Assembly (NCBI RefSeq): GCF_025152525.1
Contig: NZ_JALXXL010000002.1
Location: 248,001 to 312,000 of the forward strand
DNA: 64,000 bases
Reading direction: 5' to 3'
DNA from: Corynebacterium sp. p3-SID1056
GTDB lineage: Bacteria > Actinomycetota > Actinomycetes > Mycobacteriales > Mycobacteriaceae
Of the stretch, positions 25,651-34,008 are shown in pieces (positions within the stretch are counted from its first letter, which is position 1; each line of letters starts with the position of its first letter). Made by a program: the position numbers and the translations under genes. The notes below the pieces were generated by a model. The model worked only from the letters and a program-made list of their open reading frames with translations, ran no database searches and was not told the DNA's origin.

Positions 25651-26714
25651 ACGAGCTCCTCAAAGTCGACGACCCAGTCCGGCGCGGCGAATTCGGGCTT
25701 CGGGGGCTCGCGGCGGATGACGATCTCGATGAGGTAGCCGCCGAGCGCCTCGAAGGTGTCGAAGTAGCCGAACTCGGCGGCGCCACCGCGCAGGCCGGAG
25801 CCCATGCACAGCGGGTGGCCGGCCTCGGTCATGGAGGCGACGACCTCGTCCCAGTCGGCGTCCTCGGTGGTCATCCACGCGAAGTAGTGGTGGATGCCGG
25901 GGCCGCGCTCGTCGAAGAACTCGCGGTTGTAGTGGCAGTCGCCGTGGTTGACCGAGATGATCTCGAAGCCGAAGTCGCCGGCGGTGCCCTGCGCGGTGAA
26001 GTAGCCGGTATCGCCGTCCTTGCCGCGGTAGTAGGGCTTGTCCAGGCGGCCGAAGCCGGTCTCCCACGTCTTCATCTCGAAGCGCTGGATGCCAAAGACG
26101 TCGCGGTAGTGGGGCAGCGCGGCCATGACGTCGTGGACGAGCACGCCGAAGTGGTACATGCCCTGCACCGGCTGGGTCGGGCGCGTATCGGTGCTCACCG
26201 CGGCCGGGTCTTCGGCGCTGGCCGGGAGCATCTCCACGAGGAAGCCGCCCAGGTTCTCGCGGGTGTCATAGAAGGTGCGCGTGGTGCCGTCCACCGTTGC
26301 GGTGTAGGCGACGTCGTAGCCGAGCGACTCGAAGTGCTTGGCAACCGCCGCCTCGTCGGCCGCCGTGGAGCGGACCTGCAGGAAAGCGATGCCCTCGCGC
26401 TTGGTGCGCAAGAACTCGTTGAACGGGCTTTCGCCGCCGGTCGGCTCGATGAGCTCGAAGGTCAGGCTGGAGGCCGGGCGGCCGCCCGGTCCCTGCTCGC
26501 CTTCAACGGCTGGCGTGGTGCCCACGGCGCTGCGCCACGTGCCCGGAGTGGCCACCGTGCGGCGGCCGTGCGCGATGGCGTCGGTAGGCGCGTGCTCGCC
26601 CGTTTCCCAGTCGGTGATGCCGTAGATGCGGGAGTATTCCTTGATCTTGGCGTCGAGGTCGTAGACGACAACGCCGATGCGAAGCAGGTTCGTAGTTTCG
26701 ATCTGTGCGGTCAT
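25647..26714 (-). CDS. Two-domain VOC-superfamily protein (extradiol dioxygenase-like)
   Basis: A 355-residue protein with two VOC modules (~10-165 and ~185-340). In the second, His188 (MYHFG), His275 or His276 (GIHHYF) and Glu330 (YLIEIV) keep the His-His-Glu metal triad of type I extradiol dioxygenases; the first module lacks it, as in BphC-type enzymes. It is longer than BphC (about 290-300). Between the second Rieske dioxygenase genes and an ABM protein, it is a candidate ring-cleavage enzyme, but glyoxalase/isomerase activity is possible. Confidence 0.7.
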   Translation of the reverse strand: MTAQIETTNLLRIGVVVYDLDAKIKEYSRIYGITDWETGEHAPTDAIAHGRRTVATPGTWRSAVGTTPAVEGEQGPGGRPASSLTFELIEPTGGESPFNEFLRTKREGIAFLQVRSTAADEAAVAKHFESLGYDVAYTATVDGTTRTFYDTRENLGGFLVEMLPASAEDPAAVSTDTRPTQPVQGMYHFGVLVHDVMAALPHYRDVFGIQRFEMKTWETGFGRLDKPYYRGKDGDTGYFTAQGTAGDFGFEIISVNHGDCHYNREFFDERGPGIHHYFAWMTTEDADWDEVVASMTEAGHPLCMGSGLRGGAAEFGYFDTFEALGGYLIEIVIRREPPKPEFAAPDWVVDFEELV

Positions 26715-26729
26715 ATGCAGGTCCTTTCC

Positions 26730-27281
26730 TTAGTAGAACAGGGAGAGGTTCTTGACAAGAATGGTGGCCATATCGAAGCGGATCTCGCGCTCGAGCACTA
26801 AGAATCCGTAGCGCGAATCCGGGTCGCGGACGATGACGTCGCGACGCTCGCCCGCAATGGTGTCCTGGTAACGCTCGCCGCGCGAGCGGTAGATCATGAA
26901 GTTCGAGCGAACCGCGAAGGCCCCGTCGCTGCGCTCATCGATGCGCAGGTTGGTCAGCATGTGACGCGAGCGTGACGGCGGTTCCTCCGCCCACGCCATG
27001 TGCGTGTTCAGGCGCACAACGCGCTGGCGCAGAAACGCCTTGGACTCCTCGAAGTAGACCGAGGTGCCCTTCGGGTAGAACTCCTCCTTGCGCTCGCGGG
27101 CCACGCGGTTTTCGCGGACCGGCGCCCAGTAGTCAACGTCTTCGTGCATGCAGTCGAGCCAGTCCTCCCACTGCATGTTGTCCATCATTTCGGCTTCGTC
27201 GTAGAGGAAGCGCGCGATCAGGCGCTCGTCTTCCGCGCTGGCGGGGCGCTGGGTGACCGGCTGCTCGGTAGTCGTCGTCAT
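26730..27281 (-). CDS. Rieske dioxygenase beta subunit (second system)
   Basis: A 183-residue small subunit with the family signatures IARFLYDEAEMMDNMQWEDWLDC in pieces, HEDVDYWAPVRENR, VVRLNTHMAWAEEPPSRSRHMLTN and the C-terminal RDVIVRDPDSRYGFLVLEREIRFD. It is similar in layout to the beta subunit at 19717-20280 but clearly a different paralogue. It directly follows its alpha subunit gene (37-bp gap). Partner of the alpha subunit at 27319-28710. Confidence 0.9.
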   Translation of the reverse strand: MTTTTEQPVTQRPASAEDERLIARFLYDEAEMMDNMQWEDWLDCMHEDVDYWAPVRENRVARERKEEFYPKGTSVYFEESKAFLRQRVVRLNTHMAWAEEPPSRSRHMLTNLRIDERSDGAFAVRSNFMIYRSRGERYQDTIAGERRDVIVRDPDSRYGFLVLEREIRFDMATILVKNLSLFY

Positions 27282-27318
27282 TGGTGTGCTCCTTAAAGTG
27301 TCGGGTCGAGTAAGTCCG

Positions 27319-28710
27319 CTAATCGACGTTGCCTTCGTACGCGCCGTCGGACGCAGCAGCGGCCTTGGCGGCCTCCGGCTCCATCACCGCGGTGAAGTCG
27401 CGCTGGTCAACCTCCGGGACACCGCCGCGCTCTTGCTTGAGCTGGTCCCAGGGCTTGTCTTCCATAAGGTCGCGGTAGAAGCCGTACATGTTCAGCGCCG
27501 CGTTGTCCGAGTAGACGTGCGCGGTGGACGCGCCGGGGTAGCCGTCATCGTCGTAAGCAACGGGGACGCGGCGCATGTTGTAGGTAAACCCGGTCTCGCG
27601 TGACTTCGCGCCGCGGAGGATGTGCTGCATTTCCTCCCAGTTCTCCGCGTCGTCCTGCTCGAACATGCCGCCGGGGGAGAAGGTGCGCATCACGTCGACG
27701 CGGATCGCCTCCTTCACCTCTTCCGGCGCGTCCTTCGGCACGAATGCCCAGGACCAGATCTCCATCTCGTTCGGCCCGCGCGGGTGGGTCACGCGGAAGG
27801 TGTAGTTGCCCAGGAGCATGAAGTTGGGGAAGACGTTCATGTGGCCGCGGACCTCGCGGAACTCGCCAAGCCTCTCGACGATCGACTCGCGGATCGTGTC
27901 CTCCCACTCGATCAGCGCCGGGCCGGTGTTGGGGATCTCCGCGTCGCGCTTGCCAAAGAAGGCGCCGCCGTGGCCGTAGGGGCTGAGGAACTGGCGGCCC
28001 TCGGGGATCTTCTTGCGGCCGGTCTTGCGGTCGAAGGTGTCGGAGCCGGAGCTGAGGGCCTCCACTGCGGAGACGTGCGAAATCTCCGAGTGCTGCATGT
28101 CCGAGGTCGGCTGCTCAACGTTGAACTTCCAGTTCGCCGGCAGCACCCACTTGTGTACGGCGATGGCTTCCATGCCGCCCTCGTAGCGGTCGAGGTAGCC
28201 GTCCAGGTAGTACTTCGCGTTGCCGAGGTACTCCTCGAGCGGCGGAATGGTCTCGTCCCAGGAACCGAAGATGAAACCCTTGTAGTTCTCGATGCGCGGC
28301 ACCTTGATGGCAGACAGCTTCGACTTGTCGATGCCGTCCGGGTACGCGTTGGCTTCCTGCGGGATGGAGACCAGGTTGCCCTCGAGATCGTAGGCCCACC
28401 CGTGGAAGGAGCACATGAAGGACTTGGCCTGGCCGCGGTCGGCGCGGCAGATGCGCATGCCGCGGTGGCGGCACTGGTTCAGAAAGGCTTTGACCTCGCC
28501 CGACTTCTGGCGAACGACGATGACGGGGTCCTCGCCGATGTAGGTCTGGATGTACGAGCCGCGCTTCGGCAGCATCGACTCGTGTGCGAGGAAGACCCAC
28601 GTGCGCTGCCAGACCGTCTCCAGCTCTTGGCGGTAGATGTCTTCGTCGGCGAAGATTTTGCCGGAAACATACCCTCCAACGGGGTCAATGAGCTTAGCGA
28701 TCTCACTCAT
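27319..28710 (-). CDS. Rieske dioxygenase alpha subunit (second system)
   Basis: A 463-residue catalytic subunit. Rieske ligands are Cys80/His82 (CRHRG) and Cys100/His103 (CSFHGW); the iron site has Asp204, His207 and His212 (DMQHSEISH). Relative to the first system, DWYHVTMSH becomes DMQHSEISH, which implies a different substrate pocket. The ATG at 28710 has AAGGAG at a good distance; the GTG two codons earlier is too close to it. No ferredoxin or reductase gene is in this operon, so it probably borrows those at 20299-21858. Confidence 0.9.
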   Translation of the reverse strand: MSEIAKLIDPVGGYVSGKIFADEDIYRQELETVWQRTWVFLAHESMLPKRGSYIQTYIGEDPVIVVRQKSGEVKAFLNQCRHRGMRICRADRGQAKSFMCSFHGWAYDLEGNLVSIPQEANAYPDGIDKSKLSAIKVPRIENYKGFIFGSWDETIPPLEEYLGNAKYYLDGYLDRYEGGMEAIAVHKWVLPANWKFNVEQPTSDMQHSEISHVSAVEALSSGSDTFDRKTGRKKIPEGRQFLSPYGHGGAFFGKRDAEIPNTGPALIEWEDTIRESIVERLGEFREVRGHMNVFPNFMLLGNYTFRVTHPRGPNEMEIWSWAFVPKDAPEEVKEAIRVDVMRTFSPGGMFEQDDAENWEEMQHILRGAKSRETGFTYNMRRVPVAYDDDGYPGASTAHVYSDNAALNMYGFYRDLMEDKPWDQLKQERGGVPEVDQRDFTAVMEPEAAKAAAASDGAYEGNVD

Positions 28711-28773
28711 AGCCACTTCTCCTTAGTGATCTGCGTCATCTTTGGGGGTGACTTTAGACCGCGAGGAGGCAGG

Positions 28774-28800
28774 CTGGAATTAACGTTCCAGTGGACGGAA
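28774..28800. promoter_or_regulatory. Overlapping operator-like palindromes before the second dioxygenase operon
   Basis: CTGGAA (28774-28779) and TTCCAG (28786-28791) form the TGGAAT-N4-GTTCCA palindrome also seen at 23341. Its right half is at once the left half of TTCCA-GTGGA-CGGAA (28786-28800), one base off the TTCCG-N5-CGGAA motif (site D). The pair is 65-90 bp upstream of the alpha subunit start, close to where a core promoter would be. Confidence 0.65.
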
Positions 28801-28824
28801 CACAGTTGGTGTAATCGGGGGTGG

Positions 28825-30057
28825 CTAGGAGGTCGCGTAGTGGGAGCGCATTTGCGCAATCGCCCCGATGGTCATGGCTTCGCTCATGCGCAGCGCGTTA
28901 TCTTGCAGCGCGACGCCCGCCACCATGCCGATGCGTAGCCGGTTAAACAGCCACGCCACGTGGGTGGGGTTGACCTCGTCGGACAGGTCGGTCGTTTCCA
29001 GCCAGCTCGCCAGCCGCTGCTCGCTGCTGCGCGAACCCGCAATCAGCGCGTAGCCTGCAGGCGTCGGCGGCCTCCGACGTTGAGCCGCAATCAACAGCCC
29101 GCCCGCAGCCACAAGCGGGGACGCGTGCAGCCGTTCGTTCATCGCTACGAGCTCGCGCGCCAACGCTTCGGCGATACCCACCTCGCGTGCGTCCGGCAAG
29201 CTGTCGAGTTCGCCCTTCATCTCCAGGTAGGGGCCCACAAACGCGTCCTTGATCAGCGCGTCCTTGTCCTCGTACTTCCAATAAATCGAGCTGCGAGCAA
29301 CCCCGGCAGCAGCGCAAATCTGCGAGAAGGTGGCCCCCTCGTACCCGCGCTGCGCCACCAGAGATCGCACGTGCCCCAAAAGGTCCGTGGGGGCATCTTC
29401 CTCGTGCGCCGCCGGGCCTTGCGCCTCGGGGGCGGTGACAAACGGCGAGGCCGCAGCCGCGAGCATCGCCTGCGCCATCAGCTCCAGCCGCGCCTCGGTG
29501 TCTTCGTCCTTGAGGTACACATCACCAATAAAGTGCCCGTCGAGGAACCACTGGGTCAGCGCGCTCATCCGCGCCGCCGCCAGCTCGACGTCCAAGCCGC
29601 TCTCGCTTCTCGACGCCACCAGCGCCCGCCCCCACCACAGACGGAACGCGCGCAGCGCCTCGGCACGCCGGCGTCGAAAAGGCTCCTGCACGGGGAGGGC
29701 CTGGGCGGAACCCTCCAGGGCTAGAAGCAGGCCGGTGCGTACCGCGCGGCCGCGCTGCTCGGACTCCAGCACCGAGGAAAGCAGGTGTCGCAGCTGCTCG
29801 ATCAACGGCACATCCGGAAGAAACGAGGACCACTCCTGGGCAATGGTGCCATCCGGGTACTGCGCCTCCAGCGACGTGGAGATCAGCGTGTCCTTGTTTT
29901 CGAACATCCAATAGATCGAGCTCGCGCTGGCGCCTGTTTCCTTCTTGATCGCCGCGATGGAGGTGTTGCTGTAGCCATTGCGCTGCACCAGGCGGTAGGT
30001 GGCGTCGATGATCTCGTCGTACTTCTTCCCGCCTCGCGGGGTCACACTCTGAGCCAT
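28825..30057 (-). CDS. Tandem TetR regulator (two DNA-binding modules in one chain)
   Basis: A 410-residue protein containing two complete TetR-type helix-turn-helix modules: residues ~12-60 (IIDATYRLVQRNGYSNTSI, then ASASSIYWMFENKDTLI) and ~226-275 (VRSLVAQRGYEGATFSQI, then VARSSIYWKYEDKDALI), each followed by a helical ligand-domain-like region of ~130-160 residues. Normal TetR proteins are ~200 residues, so this is an internal duplication or fusion. It lies directly upstream of the second dioxygenase operon and most likely controls it; the palindrome at 28774-28791 is the candidate operator. Confidence 0.85.
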   Translation of the reverse strand: MAQSVTPRGGKKYDEIIDATYRLVQRNGYSNTSIAAIKKETGASASSIYWMFENKDTLISTSLEAQYPDGTIAQEWSSFLPDVPLIEQLRHLLSSVLESEQRGRAVRTGLLLALEGSAQALPVQEPFRRRRAEALRAFRLWWGRALVASRSESGLDVELAAARMSALTQWFLDGHFIGDVYLKDEDTEARLELMAQAMLAAAASPFVTAPEAQGPAAHEEDAPTDLLGHVRSLVAQRGYEGATFSQICAAAGVARSSIYWKYEDKDALIKDAFVGPYLEMKGELDSLPDAREVGIAEALARELVAMNERLHASPLVAAGGLLIAAQRRRPPTPAGYALIAGSRSSEQRLASWLETTDLSDEVNPTHVAWLFNRLRIGMVAGVALQDNALRMSEAMTIGAIAQMRSHYATS

Positions 30058-30174
30058 TGGTAACGCAGCTTTCCTACACCTTCACGGGCCGGGCGACGCT
30101 TCAGCGGAGCGGGGCCGGAGAAATCCACGTAATTGTACCGAACCGCGCCGTGAAAACGCAGCTGGGTGGTGAAG

Positions 30175-32976
30175 CTACAGACCCGACTCCTGCAACACGT
30201 CCCGGACGATCTCGGCAATGTGCAGCGGTGCCTTGCCAGTGCCCTGCTGCACCTGGGTGCGGCAGGAGAAGCCGTCGGCAGCCACGATGCCGTCGTGCTC
30301 GCGCACCTTTGGGAAGAGCTCCCTCTCGCCGAGCTCGAAGGACATCTCCGCGTGGCCATCCTCGTAGCCCCAGTTGCCGGCTAGTCCGCAGCAACCAGTT
30401 TGAATCTGATCCTGGTCGTACCCTAACGCGGCGAGGATGGCCGCCGATTGCTGCGGGTCACCGAGCGACCTTTCGTGGCAGTGCACCTGGGTGAGCACCG
30501 ACCCGGACTGCGGCGTGATGCGGCCTTGCGCCACGAGTGCTTCGATCTTGGGCGCGACTACCTCGGAAAACGACTTCGTTGCGGCGGCGAGTCGCGCGAC
30601 CTTTGGGTCGCGTGTCTGCGCAACCGCGTCGTGCTGCAGCATCGTCGTGCACGAAGGCTCGATCGCCACCACGTCTAGCCCCTGTGCAATGTAGGGCTCG
30701 AACACCTTGGCTGAATGCTCCAGCACCTTTCGCGTCATATCGAGCTGGCCCGTCGAGTGCCAGGTCAGCCCGCAGCAGACAAACTCCTGGGGGATGATCA
30801 CCCGAAAACCTAAGGCCTCCAAGACCTCGACGGCCGCCTGCGCAGGTTGCGTATTGAGTTTCGAGTTGAAGGAGTCTGGCCACAACACGATCGGCTCTCC
30901 GACGTACTTCGGAGCGCGCTTCTTTGCCCACTTTTGCAGGGATTCTGGGGCGAAGCTAATCAACGGGCGGCTTGCGTCCAACCCACCAGCCTTCGCCATG
31001 ATCTTCGCAGGGATGCGGGATTGCATGAGTGCGCCCGCGATGCGGGGGACAAGCGGGAGCCGGTGGGCAATTTCGCTGAGAATGGGCAGCCACCCCATGA
31101 GGTAATGCACGCGCGGCCGGAGCTTTCCCGCGTAGCGGTCGTGCAAAAACTCAGACTTGTAGCTCGCCATGTCGACATTGACGGGGCACTCAGATGCGCA
31201 GGCTTTGCACGACAAGCAGAGGTCAAGGGACTCCTCGACATCGGATGGCGCTACCGTTTCGCCCCGGAACAGCTCGGAGAGCACGCGGGCGCGCCCGCGG
31301 GTCGAGTGCACTTCGTCGTGCGTGATCTGGAATGAGGGGCACATTGCGCCCTCCATCGAGCGACACGCCGAGACTCCGACGCAGCGGTTCACCGCGTTGG
31401 TAAAGCTGCCTTTGTCCTGCAAAAACAGCTGCGTAGGTTGGATTTCGTTGCGTCGCTGGCTTGGCTCCATGCGCAGCCCTTCGGTGACCGCATCAGCCCA
31501 CACCAGCACGCCCGGGTTCATGACTCGTTGCGGGTCAAACAGGAGCTTGAACTTTTCAAACACGGAGCGAAGTTCTGCGCTGTACATCGCCGACAGCAGC
31601 GACGACCTGGCGCGCCCGTCGCCGTGCTCGCCGGAGAGCGAACCGCCGTACTTGCTTACCAGGGTTGCAGCCTCGTTCATGAAGCGCTCAAAGTTCTCGA
31701 TTCCCTCCTGGGTGTGGAAGTCGAAGCTGATGCGTACGTGCACGCAGCCTTCGCCAAAATGTCCGAAGGGGATGCCACGGTACTCGTACTTCGCCATCAG
31801 CGCGTAGAGCTCTCGCAGATAGTCAGCGAGGTTTTCGGCCGGGACGGCGGAATCCTCCCAGTTTGGCCACGCTTCGCCGCCGTCGGGAAGCCGGGTGACA
31901 GTGCCAGCCGATGCCTCTCGGATGCGCCACAGCGCTCGCGCTTCCTGCGGGTCGCTCACCACGACGGCACCCGTGTGCTCGATGGACTCGGTCAACGCAT
32001 TGGCGACGGCGACAGCCTCCTCTTGCGTATCGCCGGTGGTTTCGCAGTACAGCCAGCCACCCGCGTGCGGCTGCCCCGGGAGGTTATCGCCGGCGTTCTC
32101 CTGTCCATTCTTCGACCGCAGTGCGGCGAGCAAGTCTCCCCCCATGCCTTCAATGGTTGCTACGCCTGGTTGACGCAGGCGGGGTGCGGCGGCCGCGGCG
32201 GCAAACACATCGCCGAAAGATAGGACAGCGAGGGCTGTGTGCGCCGGTTTGGGGATAAGGCGGACCGTCATCTGCGTGATGACGCCAAGGGTGCCTTCGG
32301 AGCCAGCGAGAGCCTTGGCGACGTCGGTGCCTAAGTAATGCAGCCCATAGCCAGAAACCTGCCGGGGGAAGCGGCCGAGCTCCTTGCTGATGAGCGCTTT
32401 GTGTTCGGCGTAGAGATCCTTCAGCGCCTGATCGAGTTCAGGGTCGTCGCAGCCGGATTCGGAAAACGTGACTAATTTCCCGCTAGGGAGCGCCATCGTG
32501 ATGTCGATGAGGTTTTCGGCCGCCGTCCCGTAGGCCACCGAGTGCGAACCGCATGCGTTATTAGCGACCATGCCGCCGATGGTGCAGCGCGAGTGCGTCG
32601 AGGGGTCCGGGCCGTAGGTCAGCCCGTATTCCGCTGCTGCCTGGCGGAGCTGATCACAAACGACGCCTGGCTCCACAACGGCGGTGCGTGCTTCCGGGTC
32701 GATGGAAAGGATCCGGTTGAAATGGCGGGAGGTATCGATGACCAGCCCGTCGCCGATGGCATTCCCGGCTACCGACGACCCGCCGCCGCGTCCGACGATC
32801 GGCCATCCCTGCTGTTTGGCGTATGCAATGCCCGCAAGCACATCTTCCACCGACTCCGGCTCGAGCACTGCGGCCGGAACACGACGGAAGAGCGAGGCGT
32901 CTGAGGAATAGGCGGCGCGGGTAGGCATGTCGCGGCGAAGTTTCTGCAGGAGAGAGGGTTGAGACTCAGGTACCAT
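30175..32976 (-). CDS. FAD- and Fe-S-containing D-2-hydroxyacid dehydrogenase (Dld/YdiJ-like)
   Basis: A 933-residue membrane-associated-type dehydrogenase. The N-terminal FAD domain of the VAO/FAD_binding_4 type includes GRGGGSSVAGNAIGDG and TIGGMVANNACGSHS. FAD-oxidase C follows, then cysteine clusters CVGVSACR...CP and CLSCKACASECP (residues ~585-596) for 4Fe-4S centres. The C-terminal half has two CCG modules (CCGLTW ~733, CCGLAGNWGYE ~860). It oxidises a D-2-hydroxy acid (lactate, glycolate or 2-hydroxyglutarate) into the respiratory chain. Its AAGGA ribosome site lies within the divergent GntR gene's 5' region. Confidence 0.87.
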   Translation of the reverse strand: MVPESQPSLLQKLRRDMPTRAAYSSDASLFRRVPAAVLEPESVEDVLAGIAYAKQQGWPIVGRGGGSSVAGNAIGDGLVIDTSRHFNRILSIDPEARTAVVEPGVVCDQLRQAAAEYGLTYGPDPSTHSRCTIGGMVANNACGSHSVAYGTAAENLIDITMALPSGKLVTFSESGCDDPELDQALKDLYAEHKALISKELGRFPRQVSGYGLHYLGTDVAKALAGSEGTLGVITQMTVRLIPKPAHTALAVLSFGDVFAAAAAAPRLRQPGVATIEGMGGDLLAALRSKNGQENAGDNLPGQPHAGGWLYCETTGDTQEEAVAVANALTESIEHTGAVVVSDPQEARALWRIREASAGTVTRLPDGGEAWPNWEDSAVPAENLADYLRELYALMAKYEYRGIPFGHFGEGCVHVRISFDFHTQEGIENFERFMNEAATLVSKYGGSLSGEHGDGRARSSLLSAMYSAELRSVFEKFKLLFDPQRVMNPGVLVWADAVTEGLRMEPSQRRNEIQPTQLFLQDKGSFTNAVNRCVGVSACRSMEGAMCPSFQITHDEVHSTRGRARVLSELFRGETVAPSDVEESLDLCLSCKACASECPVNVDMASYKSEFLHDRYAGKLRPRVHYLMGWLPILSEIAHRLPLVPRIAGALMQSRIPAKIMAKAGGLDASRPLISFAPESLQKWAKKRAPKYVGEPIVLWPDSFNSKLNTQPAQAAVEVLEALGFRVIIPQEFVCCGLTWHSTGQLDMTRKVLEHSAKVFEPYIAQGLDVVAIEPSCTTMLQHDAVAQTRDPKVARLAAATKSFSEVVAPKIEALVAQGRITPQSGSVLTQVHCHERSLGDPQQSAAILAALGYDQDQIQTGCCGLAGNWGYEDGHAEMSFELGERELFPKVREHDGIVAADGFSCRTQVQQGTGKAPLHIAEIVRDVLQESGL

Positions 32977-32986
32977 TGTGTTCCTT

Positions 32987-33712
32987 ATGACGAGAAAAGC
33001 GGATGCGGTGGTGGACTACGTTCGAGGTGCCATTCAGTCAGGGGCCATGAAACCGGAGGAATGGTACAGCGTGGCGCAACTGGCTGAGGAGATGGGGGTT
33101 TCGCGCTCTCCCGTGCGGGAGGCACTGCTGAAACTGCAGGAAGCGGGGCTTGTGAGATTCGCGAAGAACCGTGGATTTGAAATTATTGAGACGGGCGCGA
33201 GCGACGTCGCGGAGATCTTTGCTATCCGCCTGGGGCTCGAGCCGCCTGCCGCGTATCGCGCTGCGCGTCTGCGCACTCCGGAGCAATTGGCGACGGTCTA
33301 CCAACTGATGGCTGACATGCAGAAGTGTGCTGACCAGGGGGACGAATCCGAGTTCTTCGTGTACGACCGGGCGCTGCATGTCCAGCTCTACGAGATGAGC
33401 GGTTCGCGGTACGGGCAAGGCGTGATGGAACGACTCAGGGATATCACCGGGATTCTGGGGCACACCACTGCGGGCACGTCGAGGACGCTGCACGACATCC
33501 TCAACGAGCACCGACCGATCATTGAAGCGATCATCGCGGGCAATCCCGCGGAAGCGGCAGCCACGATGCGCGAGCACCTCACGATTACGGGAAAGCTGCT
33601 GACCCGCCAAGCGCTCCTTGCGGAAATCGACGAGGGGCAGGATGCGCTGGCCGACAGCTTGATTGCCGAGAAGGTCGAGGCGGTCTGGTCGAACCACGTG
33701 ATCGATGTCTAG
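32987..33712 (+). CDS. GntR-family regulator (FCD type)
   Basis: About 241 residues: an N-terminal winged helix (AQLAEEMGVSRSPVREALLKLQEAGLV) and a C-terminal FCD all-helical ligand domain with the metal-site pattern D...H (YDRALHVQLYEMSG) and later histidines (EHRPIIEAI, REHLTITGK). FCD GntR proteins sense organic acids such as lactate. It diverges from the 2-hydroxyacid dehydrogenase with only 10 bp between the ATG codons (1 bp if GTG 32978 is used), which indicates control of that gene. No ribosome site precedes the ATG, so the mRNA may be leaderless. Confidence 0.87.
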   Translation: MTRKADAVVDYVRGAIQSGAMKPEEWYSVAQLAEEMGVSRSPVREALLKLQEAGLVRFAKNRGFEIIETGASDVAEIFAIRLGLEPPAAYRAARLRTPEQLATVYQLMADMQKCADQGDESEFFVYDRALHVQLYEMSGSRYGQGVMERLRDITGILGHTTAGTSRTLHDILNEHRPIIEAIIAGNPAEAAATMREHLTITGKLLTRQALLAEIDEGQDALADSLIAEKVEAVWSNHVIDV

Positions 33713-33716
33713 CAAA

Positions 33717-34007
33717 CTACTCCCTTGATTGTTTGCGTTCCTGCTCAATTTCGCGCTCTTTTGCTGCCTGTGCTTTTCGAGCCTGTCGTGCCTCTGGCCG
33801 GTAGCCGAGCACAAATGCCGCAAGGGCACACAGCGTCGCAGCGCCAAACACCCACGGCGCGAGCGTGTCATCGGCTCCGGTGACGACGTCGCCGCTGCCC
33901 ATGAATACTCCGATTGCTTGCAGGCTGACCAGGACGAAGCCACCAATGAGGAAGGCAGCGAGGAACACATAGAAGAGCACGCGGAAGATCTTGAAAATGG
34001 CAGACAC
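33717..34007 (-). CDS. Small membrane protein next to the TRAP-like permease
   Basis: A 96-residue protein with two hydrophobic helices (~8-32 and ~48-68) and a long charged C-terminal tail (RPEARQARKAQAAKEREIEQ). The GTG at 34007 is used because CAGGAG lies 7 bp before it and one base separates it from the permease stop. It could play the part of a DctQ-like small subunit, though it has only two helices, not four. Its stop abuts that of the GntR gene. Confidence 0.6.
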   Translation of the reverse strand: MSAIFKIFRVLFYVFLAAFLIGGFVLVSLQAIGVFMGSGDVVTGADDTLAPWVFGAATLCALAAFVLGYRPEARQARKAQAAKEREIEQERKQSRE

Positions 34008-34008
34008 T

